Part shown: one piece after another, positions 8,790-17,333 of the stretch | Layout: each line of letters begins with the position of its first letter | How positions within the stretch are numbered: the first letter of the stretch is position 1 | Assembly (NCBI GenBank): GCA_930987725.1 | Contig: CAKNKY010000002.1 | Span: forward strand, 1 to 64,000 | DNA from: an uncultured Anaeromassilibacillus sp. | Lineage (GTDB): Bacteria > Bacillota > Clostridia > Oscillospirales > Acutalibacteraceae | Direction: 5' to 3' | Length of the DNA: 64,000 nt | Made by a program: the position numbers and the translations under genes | Notes under the pieces: model-generated | Database searches by the model: none | Seen by the model: only the letters and a program-made list of their open reading frames with translations | Told to the model about the DNA's origin: nothing

Positions 8790-9380
8790 TCAGTCGGCGT
8801 CAGCCATAGCCTGGACCTCGGCGGTAATTTCCGTGCCGCCCTCAGCGTACCATCTGTCTACAAAGGCGTCAAATGCGCTGATATCGTCTTTGCCGGTGAT
8901 GATGCGCAGGCCCATCTCATTTTCAGCGGTTTCCAGATTTGCCCACTTGGACTCCATGGTTTCCGTCTGGCTGTAGCACACGCTGTACACACTCTTATCA
9001 GGCGTATCGATGGCGCAGGGACGATCGCCCGCCAGGATGGAGTACAGGCGCGGGAAGTTCGGGTCTTCAATGTTGAAGTTTTCGATGGAAAGCGTGTTGC
9101 TGCCCACCTCGTAATCCTTGATGCCCGTTTCCAGGGAAACGCAGTCATTGTACAAAAGCTTCATGGCGCTGTCCGTCTCATTGTAGTCTTCCGCAGTCGC
9201 TTCGCCATTGAGCACATCGTAAAGGGCATGGTAGGTTACCTCACATTCGTCCAGAAGAGCCATAGAGTTGCGCAGCGGGTACCAGTAGATGGAGGTGTTC
9301 TGGCCGTAATCCGTGGTCAGCTTGTTTTCGTCGCGGATCCACACGTTGTTCATGATGATGGCAGCCTTGGCGACATCCTC
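8790..9380 (-). pseudogene. Solute-binding protein, C-terminal part after the frameshift
   Basis: From EDVAKAAIIMNN onward this frame continues the extracellular solute-binding protein begun upstream, and has no start codon or ribosome site of its own. The upstream frame ends in CNKNIS-stop. Reading one base later at that point gives GAG GAT GTC (EDV), so one surplus base in the run TCTTGAGG separates the halves. Joined, the protein would be about 585 residues, normal for the large LipO/YtcQ-type binding proteins that partner LplB/LplC permeases. The ORF-track start at 9647 is out of frame with the real protein until the junction. Confidence 0.8.
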
Positions 9381-10548
9381 AAGAGATGTTCTTGTTGCAG
9401 ATGACATAGGAGCCGACGGGGCATTGCTCGCGGGTGTTCCACTGCCCGTCATCCGTATATACAGTGTAGGCTTGCCAGTTTGCGTGTGGATCGTTGTGGT
9501 AAGCGTCGGTAATGCCATAGCCCATCTTCCACCAGGCACAGAAATACATACCCGTTTTGCCGGAATTGATGGCTTCGTCGGAGGAATCGCGTACGCCCAT
9601 CTCCGGGTCGATGAGTCCCTTGGCATACCAGTCGGCCAGCCGCTCAAAGGCTTTCCGGCTGCCCTCGCTCAGGGTGCCGTATTCCACCTTGCCGTTCTCG
9701 TCTTCTACCCACCAGCCTGGATAAGCGTCATAGGCGGCGAACACCGGTTCAAAGCCGCAGCTTGCAACGCCGTTAGCCAGAAAGTTGGAGTAACAGGCGC
9801 TGCCGTTCTTGTCCGGGCCGGCGATCGGGATGGTGCCCTCGCCGCCGGGCTGCGCGTCGCGGAATGCGATAGCGATCTCTTCAATGTCGTCCAATGTCTT
9901 TGGCGGCTCCAGTCCCAGTTCATCCAGCCAGTCCTGGCGCACATTCACAACGGAGCGGCCGGAGGCAGAAACATCCACGCCCACCATGCACAGCTGACGG
10001 CCCTCGTACATGGAATATTCATAAGCCAAATTGTCTCCGGATTCCATGATAGCAAGTACTTGGGGGGAGGCGTACTGTGGGAATAGATCCGTGAAATCAT
10101 AGAGCATGTCGGACTTGGCGGCTGCCAGGAAGTCCTTCCGGCCACAGGACATGCCGTCCGGCAGCGTGTTGCTGGCGATACACAGGCTAACCTTCTGGCT
10201 GTAGTCATTGCCGGAGGCAGCGGACCAATCCACTACAACTTTAATATTGAAGTTGTCCAACAGATAGCGGGTGTACACATTGTCTTCGTTTGTGTCACCC
10301 TCAGGGAAACTCATTGTCGGCTGCGCCATCTGCCCGATGTGGATTTCCACCGGTTCGTCGAATTTCATGAAGGGGTCGCCCTTCTCCTCTTCCGCCGTCC
10401 CGCCGGAATTTCCGGAGGCCGTGTCCGCCGCGGAAGGCGTATCGGTTGTGGATGACGTGCCGCCGGGTGCAGAACAGCCGGTGATAGAAGCCGCCGCAAG
10501 CAGGCCGGCGATTAGCAGCGTGCTGGCTCTTTTCAAACCCTTTTTCAT
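9379..10548 (-). CDS. Extracellular sugar-binding lipoprotein, N-terminal part (frameshifted)
   Basis: 389 residues beginning with a lipoprotein signal peptide: positive MKKGLKR, a hydrophobic stretch, then the lipobox SITGC. A Ser/Thr/Gly-rich linker and the binding domain follow. It ends prematurely at a TGA after CNKNIS, with the remainder in the next frame (see the adjacent entry). The protein should capture an oligosaccharide outside the cell for the permeases downstream. It has a good ribosome site (GGAGGAG) and a clear promoter. If the frameshift is real, this truncated lipoprotein would lack about a third of the fold and the transporter would be inactive. Confidence 0.85.
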   Translation of the reverse strand: MKKGLKRASTLLIAGLLAAASITGCSAPGGTSSTTDTPSAADTASGNSGGTAEEEKGDPFMKFDEPVEIHIGQMAQPTMSFPEGDTNEDNVYTRYLLDNFNIKVVVDWSAASGNDYSQKVSLCIASNTLPDGMSCGRKDFLAAAKSDMLYDFTDLFPQYASPQVLAIMESGDNLAYEYSMYEGRQLCMVGVDVSASGRSVVNVRQDWLDELGLEPPKTLDDIEEIAIAFRDAQPGGEGTIPIAGPDKNGSACYSNFLANGVASCGFEPVFAAYDAYPGWWVEDENGKVEYGTLSEGSRKAFERLADWYAKGLIDPEMGVRDSSDEAINSGKTGMYFCAWWKMGYGITDAYHNDPHANWQAYTVYTDDGQWNTREQCPVGSYVICNKNIS

Positions 10549-10592
10549 CTTACTAAAACTCCTCCTTCGTTTTTTGGAAAGTTGATAGTTTC

Positions 10593-10621
10593 ATTTTACA
10601 AATAACCGGCAAATAAAACAA
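10593..10621 (-). promoter_or_regulatory. Promoter of the sugar-transport operon
   Basis: TTGTTT, 17 bp, TAAAAT reading toward the solute-binding-protein gene. It sits just after the terminator of the two-component genes, so the transporter has its own start, presumably driven by the AraC-type response regulator. That regulation is inference. Confidence 0.6.
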
Positions 10622-10647
10622 AAAAAATTGTGCGAGCTTTACAAAAC

Positions 10648-10695
10648 AAAATTCTCCCCCACCGCTTTTCCCAGGAGCGAAGGGGGAGAATTGTT
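10648..10695 (-). terminator. Terminator of the histidine kinase/response regulator operon
   Basis: The stem AATTCTCCCCC / GGGGGAGAATT around a 20-base loop is followed on the minus strand by TTGTTTTG, immediately after the response-regulator stop codon. Confidence 0.75.
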
Positions 10696-10698
10696 TCG

Positions 10699-11766
10699 TC
10701 ATGATTTTGCGGAGGGCGGCGTGACATCCTTTGCAGGAGAAAATTGTTTTGCGTAGGCCGAACAACTGCACCCTACCTGCTCCAGAAAGATGCGGGAAAA
10801 GTACTTTTTATCCTCATAGCCGACGGATTCAGCCAGGTCGCCCGGCCGCACGGCCCGGCTGCGCAGCAGTTTTTTGGCGAGCTCGATGCGCCGGTTGCGC
10901 AAAAAGTCGTTGAATGTCAGGCCTGCCACTGCTTTGAAGTTGACGGAAAAGTAGCCGCGGCTCATGTTGACCTGGGCGGCCACCTGTTCCGCTTTCAGCT
11001 TTTCCGTCAGGTGGGCGTCCACATAGCCCGCCGCGCGCAGGATGCACACCGGCACGCGGGAAAGGTCGCCCTGCTCCTGTGCCCAGGCGTACAGCTTCGG
11101 CCGCAGTCCTTTCAGCCAGGCAGCGGCCTCCCCTTTTTGTGAGAGGAATGGCGGTGCGGCGGGCCAGCCAAACGCACTTTCCAGCTCCTGTGAGATACGG
11201 AGCAGCAGGCGTTCTTCCTGCCGGAGGGTCAGCGGGGAGCGGGCAAGCGCCCCGCACAGGCTGCAAAACAATCCTTCGTCGAACAGCCAGCGCAGGCCGC
11301 GCCACTGCCGGGTATACGCTTCCAGCGAGGCTTCCGCCCCTCCGCCCGGTTCCGGGGAGGGGGACGGCCGGTCCGGGTTTCCCGCCAGGCTGTCCAGCAG
11401 GCTGCCGACGCGGCGGAAAATCTCGGTGCAGTCCATCTCTTCCATGCGCAGCTTGGAAATATAGTCGAGCGCACCCAGGCGCAGGGCGCTCTGCACATAT
11501 TCAAAACCCTCGTGGAAACTGAGGACGACGTATTGCAGGCGGGGGTAAAGGGCGCGGCTTTCCCGGATGAAATCCAGGCCGGAGAGCATCGGCATGGAGA
11601 TATCCACTACGCACAGATCCACCGGGTGGGCTTTGAGAAAGTCCAGCGCCAGCACGGCGTTGGCCACATCCCCGGCGATGGCCATGCCGCAGGATTCCCA
11701 GGAGACAGAGGAGATCAAACCTTTGCGCTCCAGCTTGTCGTCATCAATGATCAGAACTTGATACAT
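10699..11766 (-). CDS. Response regulator with AraC-type DNA-binding domain (YesN type)
   Basis: 355 residues. The receiver domain covers residues 1-120, with the acidic pocket IDDD, the phospho-acceptor D55 in VVDISMP and a conserved lysine further on. After a variable linker, the C-terminal 100 residues carry the paired AraC helix-turn-helices (VNMSRGYFSVNFKAVAGLTF and YFSRIFLEQVG). The start is the ATG beginning MYQVLIID behind AAGGGAG. It overlaps the end of the kinase gene by 23 bp. It should switch on the adjacent sugar transporter and GH31 genes when phosphorylated by the kinase. Confidence 0.93.
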   Translation of the reverse strand: MYQVLIIDDDKLERKGLISSVSWESCGMAIAGDVANAVLALDFLKAHPVDLCVVDISMPMLSGLDFIRESRALYPRLQYVVLSFHEGFEYVQSALRLGALDYISKLRMEEMDCTEIFRRVGSLLDSLAGNPDRPSPSPEPGGGAEASLEAYTRQWRGLRWLFDEGLFCSLCGALARSPLTLRQEERLLLRISQELESAFGWPAAPPFLSQKGEAAAWLKGLRPKLYAWAQEQGDLSRVPVCILRAAGYVDAHLTEKLKAEQVAAQVNMSRGYFSVNFKAVAGLTFNDFLRNRRIELAKKLLRSRAVRPGDLAESVGYEDKKYFSRIFLEQVGCSCSAYAKQFSPAKDVTPPSAKS

Positions 11767-13468
11767 GGGGCTCTCCCTTCTTTTGTATGGGCAGCAGCAG
11801 GCAGACCTCCGTCCCCCTGCCCGGCTCGCTGTGAAGCTGCAGAGAAGCTTTACCGCCATAATACGATTCCAGGCTCATCTGCACATACCGCAGACCGATC
11901 CCTTTGTTTATCTGGCTGATTTCCTGTCCGGAGACCAGGCCGGAAATGCCGTGCCCATCGTCGCAGATAGAGATCCGCACCCAACGCCGGCTGTCCTCTT
12001 TCAGCGCGTGCATGGAGACGCGCAGCAGGCCAAAATCATTCATGTTATGGCACACGGCGTTCTCTGCCAGCGGCTGCAGGATAAGGCGTGCGCAGGGGTA
12101 ATCCAGGTAATCCCCCGGCTCTATATCCATCTCCACGTCAAAGTCATAGCGCGTCTGCTGCAGGTCCAAATAGACCTCCAGACTTTTCAATTCTGTGCGG
12201 AAGGTGGAGCGTTTATCCGTTTTGCCCAGGCTGTAGCCCAAAATATAGTTCAGCTGGTAAATAAAGCGGTCGATTCCCGGCTGGTGGTTCGCCACGGCCA
12301 TCCAGTGCACGGAGTTGAGCGCGTTCATGAGAAAATGAGGATTGATCTGGTAATACAGTTTATCGATCTCCAGCTGGCGCTTCTCCTTTTCCTGTTGGCT
12401 ATTGTTCTCGATGAGGGCGGAAATCTTGGTTTTCATTTCGTCAAACCGGCGAAAGAGGGAGTCAAATTCCTCCATGTGAAACTGCCGGTTGACGGGGGAG
12501 AAATCGCCGCGCCCTGCCTGTGCCATATCGTGGCTCAGAGTCTGGATTGGTCGGTAAATGAGGTGGATGAGCAGGAAGATGGATAGAGCCGTCATCACAA
12601 ACGTTAGCAGCAAAACGCTGATGAACCCCATCGTCCATCGGAACAGAATGTGGTCGTATTCCGCAGCTGGCATCAGCAGGACATACTGGAAGCCCATGTC
12701 ACTCGCTTCGGTAATGGAACTGTATGCTCCCAGACGCCCGATCTCCCCTTCCGGCTGTGCAGGCAGCGTGCCGGAGGAATATTCCGCGCAGGTGCTGTAA
12801 AGAATTTGCCCGTTCTCGCTGCACAAAAGGAAGGCATATGGAAAACCACGAATTTGCTCCAGGGTGTGAAAATACTCCTCAAAATTCGGGAAGGCTTCCA
12901 CATAGATGAACAGGTCTTCTCCATTGGACATGGGAAAACGCCGCGTGATGGAGATGATGTCCTTCTTCATATAATTGTTCAGTGTCTGATGCGGAACCTG
13001 CAGCGCAATCGAACCGCTTTCCATCACAAGCGGAATGTCGCTGAACGATGGATCCTGCCGCATGGGCATGATGGAGAACAGGGATTCCTGCCGCTGAGGC
13101 AGCAAATAAGAAACCATCGTAATGTTTTGATGGCTGAAAATCATGGTGTTGATGCTGGCGGTGATGTTGGAGGTCAGCAGGATCCGCTCATAGGGCTCGG
13201 CGGTGGAAAAGTAGCTCATCACGTCCTTTCCGATAAGGCCATCGGCAGACATTTGCTGCGACATCTGCACCAGGGTGTAATATTCCTTGTCCATTAGCTC
13301 GGAAAACTGATGAAGATCCGACTTTAAGATGCTTTTCAGGCGCGTCTGTTCTGAAAATTGCAGAAGCATGTTGGAGACGATTGCCATTGGGATTAGCCCG
13401 CCCAGCACACAGACGCAGACGGTCAGCACCAGACGCTTTTTCAGCGTGTTCAGTATCCGCTTTTTCAT
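11744..13468 (-). CDS. Sensor histidine kinase (YesM type)
   Basis: 574 residues. A transmembrane helix at 15-38, an extracellular sensor region to about 290, a second helix, a HAMP linker (IYRPIQTLSHDM), and the His_kinase motif YYQINPHFLMNALNS with H378 as likely phosphosite. A HATPase domain follows (LAENAVCHNM N-box, DDGHGISG G-box, NKGIGLRYV). This is the family that senses extracellular carbohydrate, often through the cognate binding protein. The start is ATG 13468, after GGAGGGAGG and a strong leader hairpin; the upstream ORF-track residues run through that hairpin. It is co-transcribed with the AraC-type response regulator. Confidence 0.92.
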   Translation of the reverse strand: MKKRILNTLKKRLVLTVCVCVLGGLIPMAIVSNMLLQFSEQTRLKSILKSDLHQFSELMDKEYYTLVQMSQQMSADGLIGKDVMSYFSTAEPYERILLTSNITASINTMIFSHQNITMVSYLLPQRQESLFSIMPMRQDPSFSDIPLVMESGSIALQVPHQTLNNYMKKDIISITRRFPMSNGEDLFIYVEAFPNFEEYFHTLEQIRGFPYAFLLCSENGQILYSTCAEYSSGTLPAQPEGEIGRLGAYSSITEASDMGFQYVLLMPAAEYDHILFRWTMGFISVLLLTFVMTALSIFLLIHLIYRPIQTLSHDMAQAGRGDFSPVNRQFHMEEFDSLFRRFDEMKTKISALIENNSQQEKEKRQLEIDKLYYQINPHFLMNALNSVHWMAVANHQPGIDRFIYQLNYILGYSLGKTDKRSTFRTELKSLEVYLDLQQTRYDFDVEMDIEPGDYLDYPCARLILQPLAENAVCHNMNDFGLLRVSMHALKEDSRRWVRISICDDGHGISGLVSGQEISQINKGIGLRYVQMSLESYYGGKASLQLHSEPGRGTEVCLLLPIQKKGEPHVSSSDH

Positions 13469-13490
13469 GGCGCGCGCATCCTCCCTCCGC

Positions 13491-13535
13491 AAACGGGCGT
13501 GCGCGCCTCCCGCCTGAAGGCGCGCACGCCCGTTT
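13491..13535. promoter_or_regulatory. Perfect 18-bp inverted repeat in the kinase leader
   Basis: AAACGGGCGTGCGCGCCT is repeated exactly in inverse orientation around a nine-base loop. It lies directly downstream of the minus-strand promoter and just before the kinase ribosome site. There is no T run after it, so it looks more like an mRNA-stabilising or translation-tuning hairpin, or a protein-binding site, than a terminator. Confidence 0.7.
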
Positions 13536-13541
13536 GCTTCC

Positions 13542-13569
13542 ATTATAACGAAGGAATACGAAAAAAACA
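13542..13569 (-). promoter_or_regulatory. Promoter of the histidine kinase operon
   Basis: TTGTTT, 16 bp, perfect TATAAT on the minus strand, directly upstream of the 18-bp inverted repeat and the kinase start. Confidence 0.65.
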
Positions 13570-13641
13570 ATCAAGGCCGCAAATTTTCGGACGCCTTTTT
13601 CGGTTTCGCGTTTTTTCTTTGCAATTTCGTGCGGGGACGGC

Positions 13642-13670
13642 TTGAAAAGGGGAACGGATTTCGATATAAT
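13642..13670 (+). promoter_or_regulatory. Promoter of the OadB/OadG operon
   Basis: TTGAAA, a 17-bp spacer and a perfect TATAAT. The transcript would begin near 13677 and carry a leader of about 175 bases. Confidence 0.8.
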
Positions 13671-13676
13671 TAGTAA

Positions 13677-13853
13677 TGCTTTTCGTTCATACGGTTCACG
13701 CGGTCCGGTTCAGGCCGCGCGTGTTTGCAGGGAAGCCGCGCGCCCGGCCGCTCCGGGGCGCCATGCAAAAATGTAGATCACAAGGCGGGCTGCCTGGCCG
13801 CGCCGCGGGCGGAGTGTATCGAAAGAAAACGAAAGGAAAAGGAGAGAACCAAC
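13677..13853 (+). other. Long GC-rich 5' leader of the oadB-like gene
   Basis: About 175 transcribed bases before the TTG start. Several GC-rich inverted segments (for example GCGCGGCC-type pairings around 13700-13760 and 13790-13815) could fold. I do not recognise a riboswitch class. The in-frame ORF-track extension MQGSRAPGRS... through this leader is not coding: it lacks a ribosome site and family similarity. Confidence 0.4.
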
Positions 13854-14990
13854 TTGCTTAGCGAATTTCAGTTTTTGATCGAGGGCCTCCAGGTCATCAC
13901 CTGGCAGATGGTGCTCATGTGGGCCATCGGCGGCCTGCTCATCTGGCTGGCAATCAAGAAGAATTTTGAACCGACTCTTCTGCTGCCCATGGGCTTCGGC
14001 GCCATCCTTGTGAACCTGCCGCTCTCCGGCGTGATCGGGGAAAACGGCATCGTGACGTGGCTGTTTGAAAAGGGCATCGACGTCTATGAGGTGTTCCCGA
14101 TCGTCCTCTTCATCGGCATCGGCGCCATGATAGACTTTGGCCCCCTGCTTTCCAACCCGCGCATGCTGCTGTTCGGCGGTGCGGCGCAGTTCGGCATCTT
14201 CCTCACGGTGGTGCTGGCCGTGCTGCTCGGCTTCGACATGAAGGACGCCATGAGCGCCGGCGTCATCGGCGCGGCGGACGGCCCCACCTCCATCATGGTT
14301 TCCCAGGAGCTGCAGAGCAACTACATGGGCGCCATCGCCGTAGCGGCGTATTCCTACATGGCGCTCGTGCCCGTCATCCAGCCGGTGTGCATCCGCCTTG
14401 TCACCACGAAGAAGGAGCGCATGATCCGCATGCCGTATAACCCGGCCAAGGTCAGCAAGACGACGCGCATCCTCTTCCCCATCATCGTCACCTTCATCGC
14501 CGACCTCATCGCCCCCGATTCCGTGGCGCTCGTCGGCTTCCTCATGTTCGGCAACCTGATCCGCGAGAGCGGCTGCCTGGAGAGCCTTTCCCAGACGGCG
14601 CAGGGCCCGCTCGCAAACCTCATCACGATCTTCCTCGGCATCACGATCGCCTATCAGATGCGCGCCGAGGTCTTCGTGACCGGCGGCACCCTCCTCGTGA
14701 TGGCGCTCGGCCTGTTCGCCTTCATCTTCGACACGATCGGCGGCGTGCTCTTTGCAAAGCTGCTGAACCTCTTCCTGCCCAAGGATAAGAAGATCAACCC
14801 GATGGTCGGCGGCGCCGGCATCTCCGCATTCCCGATGTCCGCCCGCGTGATCCAGAAGATGGCGCTCAAGGAAGACAACCAGAACCACCTGCTTATGCAC
14901 GCGGTGGGCGCGAATGTGGCGGGCCAGATCGGTTCCGTCGTGGCCGGCGGCATCATTCTTTCGCTGGCCCCGCAGTTCCTTGGCCTGTGA
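13854..14990 (+). CDS. Sodium-pumping decarboxylase beta subunit (OadB-like)
   Basis: 378-residue polytopic membrane protein of the OadB/GcdB/MmdB family, the channel subunit that couples decarboxylation of a carboxybiotin intermediate to Na+ export. Family motifs include PMGFGAILVNLP near residue 45, FIGIGAMIDFGPLL, the GAADGPTSI segment with the key aspartate, and NPMVGGAGISAFPMSARV in the C-terminal half. The start is a TTG at 13854 behind AAGGAGAG. A gamma-like subunit follows after 18 bp, but no carboxyltransferase (alpha) or biotin-carrier gene is present, so its substrate (oxaloacetate, methylmalonyl-CoA or glutaconyl-CoA) cannot be told from this window. Confidence 0.93.
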   Translation: MLSEFQFLIEGLQVITWQMVLMWAIGGLLIWLAIKKNFEPTLLLPMGFGAILVNLPLSGVIGENGIVTWLFEKGIDVYEVFPIVLFIGIGAMIDFGPLLSNPRMLLFGGAAQFGIFLTVVLAVLLGFDMKDAMSAGVIGAADGPTSIMVSQELQSNYMGAIAVAAYSYMALVPVIQPVCIRLVTTKKERMIRMPYNPAKVSKTTRILFPIIVTFIADLIAPDSVALVGFLMFGNLIRESGCLESLSQTAQGPLANLITIFLGITIAYQMRAEVFVTGGTLLVMALGLFAFIFDTIGGVLFAKLLNLFLPKDKKINPMVGGAGISAFPMSARVIQKMALKEDNQNHLLMHAVGANVAGQIGSVVAGGIILSLAPQFLGL

Positions 14991-15008
14991 GAAAGGAGAG
15001 GTAGCAAC

Positions 15009-15206
15009 ATGATGCAGAACATCTTCTTCACGCTGTCCGTCCTGTTCCAGAGCGCCCTCGGCGAGGTGACGGACACAGACCTCATCAATTCCCTCAAGCT
15101 CATGCTCTTCGGCATGGTGGGCATCCTGATCGTCATGATCTTCATCTGGATCGTGATAGCGGTCCTCAACCGCCTGCCCAGCAAGGACAACAAGCAGGGG
15201 AAATAA
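15009..15206 (+). CDS. OadG-like small membrane subunit
   Basis: 65 residues. A single transmembrane helix (residues 28-52: LMLFGMVGILIVMIFIWIVI) is followed by a short basic cytoplasmic tail (NRLPSKDNK). Size, topology and position right after the beta subunit match OadG-type gamma subunits, which anchor and assemble the decarboxylase. Sequence similarity in such short proteins is weak, so the call rests on context. The start has GAAAGGAGAGG upstream. Confidence 0.75.
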   Translation: MMQNIFFTLSVLFQSALGEVTDTDLINSLKLMLFGMVGILIVMIFIWIVIAVLNRLPSKDNKQGK

Positions 15207-15249
15207 CGAAAAAAGCAAGTAACGCAACGGAAAAAGAGGAGAGACTCTC

Positions 15250-16686
15250 ATGGCTGAACAAAAAAAGATGGTCGAAGCCATTACCCCCATGGAGGAGGAC
15301 TTCGCCCAGTGGTACACCGATATTGTGAAAAAAGCGGAGTTGATGGACTATACCAGTGTGCGCGGCTGCATGGTGATTGAGCCTTACGGCTATGCCATTT
15401 GGGAAAACATCACGCATTTTCTCGACGCCCGCTTTAAGGAGCTGGGCCACGAGAACGTTTCGATGCCGCTGTTTATCCCGGAGAGCCTGCTCCAGAAGGA
15501 AAAGGACCACGTCGAGGGTTTCGCGCCCGAGGTGGCGTGGGTGACGATGGGCGGCGAGGAGAAGCTGGAGGAGCGCCTGTGCGTGCGCCCCACCTCCGAA
15601 ACGCTGTTCTGCGATCACTACGCCCGTGTGATCCATTCCTGGCGCGACCTGCCGAAGCTGTATAACCAGTGGTGCAGCGTGGTGCGCTGGGAAAAGACGA
15701 CCCGCCCCTTCCTGCGCAGCGTGGAATTCCACTGGCAGGAGGGCCACACCATGCATGAGACGGCCGAGGAGGCGATGGCGGAGACGGAGCAGATGCTGCG
15801 CGTCTATGCCGATTTCTGCGAACAGCAGCTCGCCATCCCGGTGATCAAGGGCCGCAAGACCGACAAGGAAAAGTTTGCCGGCGCCGAGGCCACCTACACG
15901 ATCGAGGCCATGATGCACGACGGCAAGGCGCTGCAGAGCGGCACGAGCCATTATTTCGGCGACGGCTTCGCCCGCGCCTTCAACGTCACCTTCCAGGGCC
16001 GCGACAACAAGCCCCAGTATCCGCACCAGACGTCCTGGGGCATGAGCACCCGCATCATCGGCGGCATCATCATGACGCACGGCGATGACAGCGGCCTCGT
16101 GCTGCCGCCGGCCATCGCGCCCATCCAGGTTGTGGTGGTCCCCGTGGCGCAGCACAAGCCCGGCGTGCTCGAAAAGGCTGCCGAGCTGCGCGACCGCCTC
16201 AAGAGGTCGTTCCGCGTCAAGCTCGACGACAGCGAGCAGAGCCCCGGCTGGAAGTTTGCCCAGTATGAGATGAAGGGCGTGCCGCTCCGCCTGGAGATCG
16301 GCCCGAAGGACATCGAAAAGGGCCAGTGCGTGCTTGTGCGCCGCACCGACCGTGAAAAGCTCTTCGTGCCCCTCGATCAGCTCGAGGACGCCATCCAGGA
16401 GCAGCTCTCCCTCATCCGCCGGCAGATGTACGACAAGGCCCTCGCCCGCCGCGAGAGCATGACGTATGAAGCCCGTACGTTCGACGAGATGAAGGACATC
16501 GCCGCCAACAAGCCCGGCCTTGTGAAGGCCATGTGGTGCGGCGACGAGGCGTGCGAGCAGAGGATCAAGGACGAAGCCGGCCTTTCCTCCCGCTGCATCC
16601 CCTTTGAGCAGGAGCACCTCTCGGATGTGTGCGTCTGCTGCGGCAAGCCCGCCAAGTCCATGGTGTACTGGGGCAAGGCGTACTGA
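15250..16686 (+). CDS. proS: Prolyl-tRNA synthetase, short form (ProS type 3)
   Basis: 478-residue class II aminoacyl-tRNA synthetase that charges tRNA-Pro. The N-terminal catalytic domain contains [12 protein letters not shown] (motif 2 region), [21 protein letters not shown] and [19 protein letters not shown]. The anticodon-binding domain and the zinc-like C-terminal module ([18 protein letters not shown]) end the protein. It lacks the large editing insertion of E. coli-type ProS and is of the archaeal/eukaryote-like form found in many Firmicutes. The start is ATG behind AAGAGGAGAG, 43 bp after the OadG-like gene, so it may be co-transcribed with it. Confidence 0.96.
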   Translation: MAEQKKMVEAITPMEEDFAQWYTDIVKKAELMDYTSVRGCMVIEPYGYAIWENITHFLDARFKELGHENVSMPLFIPESLLQKEKDHVEGFAPEVAWVTMGGEEKLEERLCVRPTSETLFCDHYARVIHSWRDLPKLYNQWCSVVRWEKTTRPFLRSVEFHWQEGHTMHETAEEAMAETEQMLRVYADFCEQQLAIPVIKGRKTDKEKFAGAEATYTIEAMMHDGKALQSGTSHYFGDGFARAFNVTFQGRDNKPQYPHQTSWGMSTRIIGGIIMTHGDDSGLVLPPAIAPIQVVVVPVAQHKPGVLEKAAELRDRLKRSFRVKLDDSEQSPGWKFAQYEMKGVPLRLEIGPKDIEKGQCVLVRRTDREKLFVPLDQLEDAIQEQLSLIRRQMYDKALARRESMTYEARTFDEMKDIAANKPGLVKAMWCGDEACEQRIKDEAGLSSRCIPFEQEHLSDVCVCCGKPAKSMVYWGKAY

Positions 16687-16751
16687 GTCCGTTTTCCCAT
16701 TGCTGTTTGGGGGCTGCTGCAAAACAGCCCTCCCCAAACATAATAAGGTAC

Positions 16752-16802
16752 AAAAAGCGGCCTCCAAAGGAAGCAAAAAAGCTCCTTTGGGGCCGCTTTT
16801 TA
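16752..16802 (+). terminator. Terminator after proS
   Basis: The long stem AAAAAGCGGCCTCCAAAGGA pairs with TCCTTTGGGGCCGCTTTTT with only small irregularities and ends in a T run. A smaller GGGCTGCTGCAAAACAGCCC hairpin precedes it. Confidence 0.85.
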
Positions 16803-16867
16803 TGTTTTGCGGCTTTCCGTGAAGATTGCTGCTGCCTCTTCCTTTTGCAGCATTCCTTCTTTTTTTC

Positions 16868-16896
16868 TTGTCATTCCGCGCGAATCTTGTTATAAT
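16868..16896 (+). promoter_or_regulatory. Promoter of the sensory-hydrogenase cluster
   Basis: TTGTCA, 17 bp, perfect TATAAT, upstream of the first DRTGG gene. The five downstream genes overlap or nearly touch, so this probably drives them all. Confidence 0.75.
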
Positions 16897-16982
16897 GAAA
16901 ACTACTGTGAATCGCCAGAATTTTCGATCAGAACGATGGTTTTTTGGCGATATTTTCAAAAGAGCGAAGGGAGCAAAGCCAG

Positions 16983-17333
16983 ATGACGGTCAACGAGGTA
17001 GTGCGTATCCTGAACGCCAGGGTTCTGGTGGAGGGTGACATGGAAGCCGAGATCAAGACGGCCTGCGGCAGCGATATGATGAGCGACGTGCTTGCCTTTG
17101 TGAAGGATCAGGCCCTGCTGCTCACCGGCCTGTGCAACCCGCAGGTGATCCGCACGGCGGAGATGATGGACATGCGCTGCGTGGTGTTCGTGCGCGGAAA
17201 AGGCGTGGACGAGGCGATCCTCCGCCTCGCACAGGACCGCGACATCATCGTGCTGCAGACGGATTACCGCATGTTCACCGCCTGCGGCCTGCTGTTTGAG
17301 GGCGGCCTGCGGGGGGAGTGTGAGCAGGCATGA
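16983..17333 (+). CDS. DRTGG domain protein (first copy)
   Basis: 116 residues matching the small stand-alone DRTGG-type domain (MTVNEVVRILNARVLVEGD ... DMMSDVLAF ... VIRTAEMMDMRCVVFVRGK). DRTGG domains are of uncertain function and often sit beside CBS domains or in [FeFe]-hydrogenase clusters. The start is ATG 16983 behind AGGGAG. It overlaps the following HATPase gene by 4 bp. A second DRTGG gene lies two genes further on with the same opening pattern (VRDLAQRLGAEILVEGE), so the pair probably arose by duplication or works as a heteromer. Confidence 0.85.
   Translation: MTVNEVVRILNARVLVEGDMEAEIKTACGSDMMSDVLAFVKDQALLLTGLCNPQVIRTAEMMDMRCVVFVRGKGVDEAILRLAQDRDIIVLQTDYRMFTACGLLFEGGLRGECEQA

Noticed and set aside
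13677-13853. Riboswitch in the oadB leader
   Set aside because: The leader is long and GC-rich, but no conserved aptamer motif is recognisable.
13710-15317. 535-codon minus-strand ORF
   Set aside because: Antisense of the OadB-like and OadG-like genes; His/Asp/Glu-rich shadow protein without motifs.
15166-16959. 597-codon minus-strand ORF
   Set aside because: Antisense of proS, with no ribosome site.
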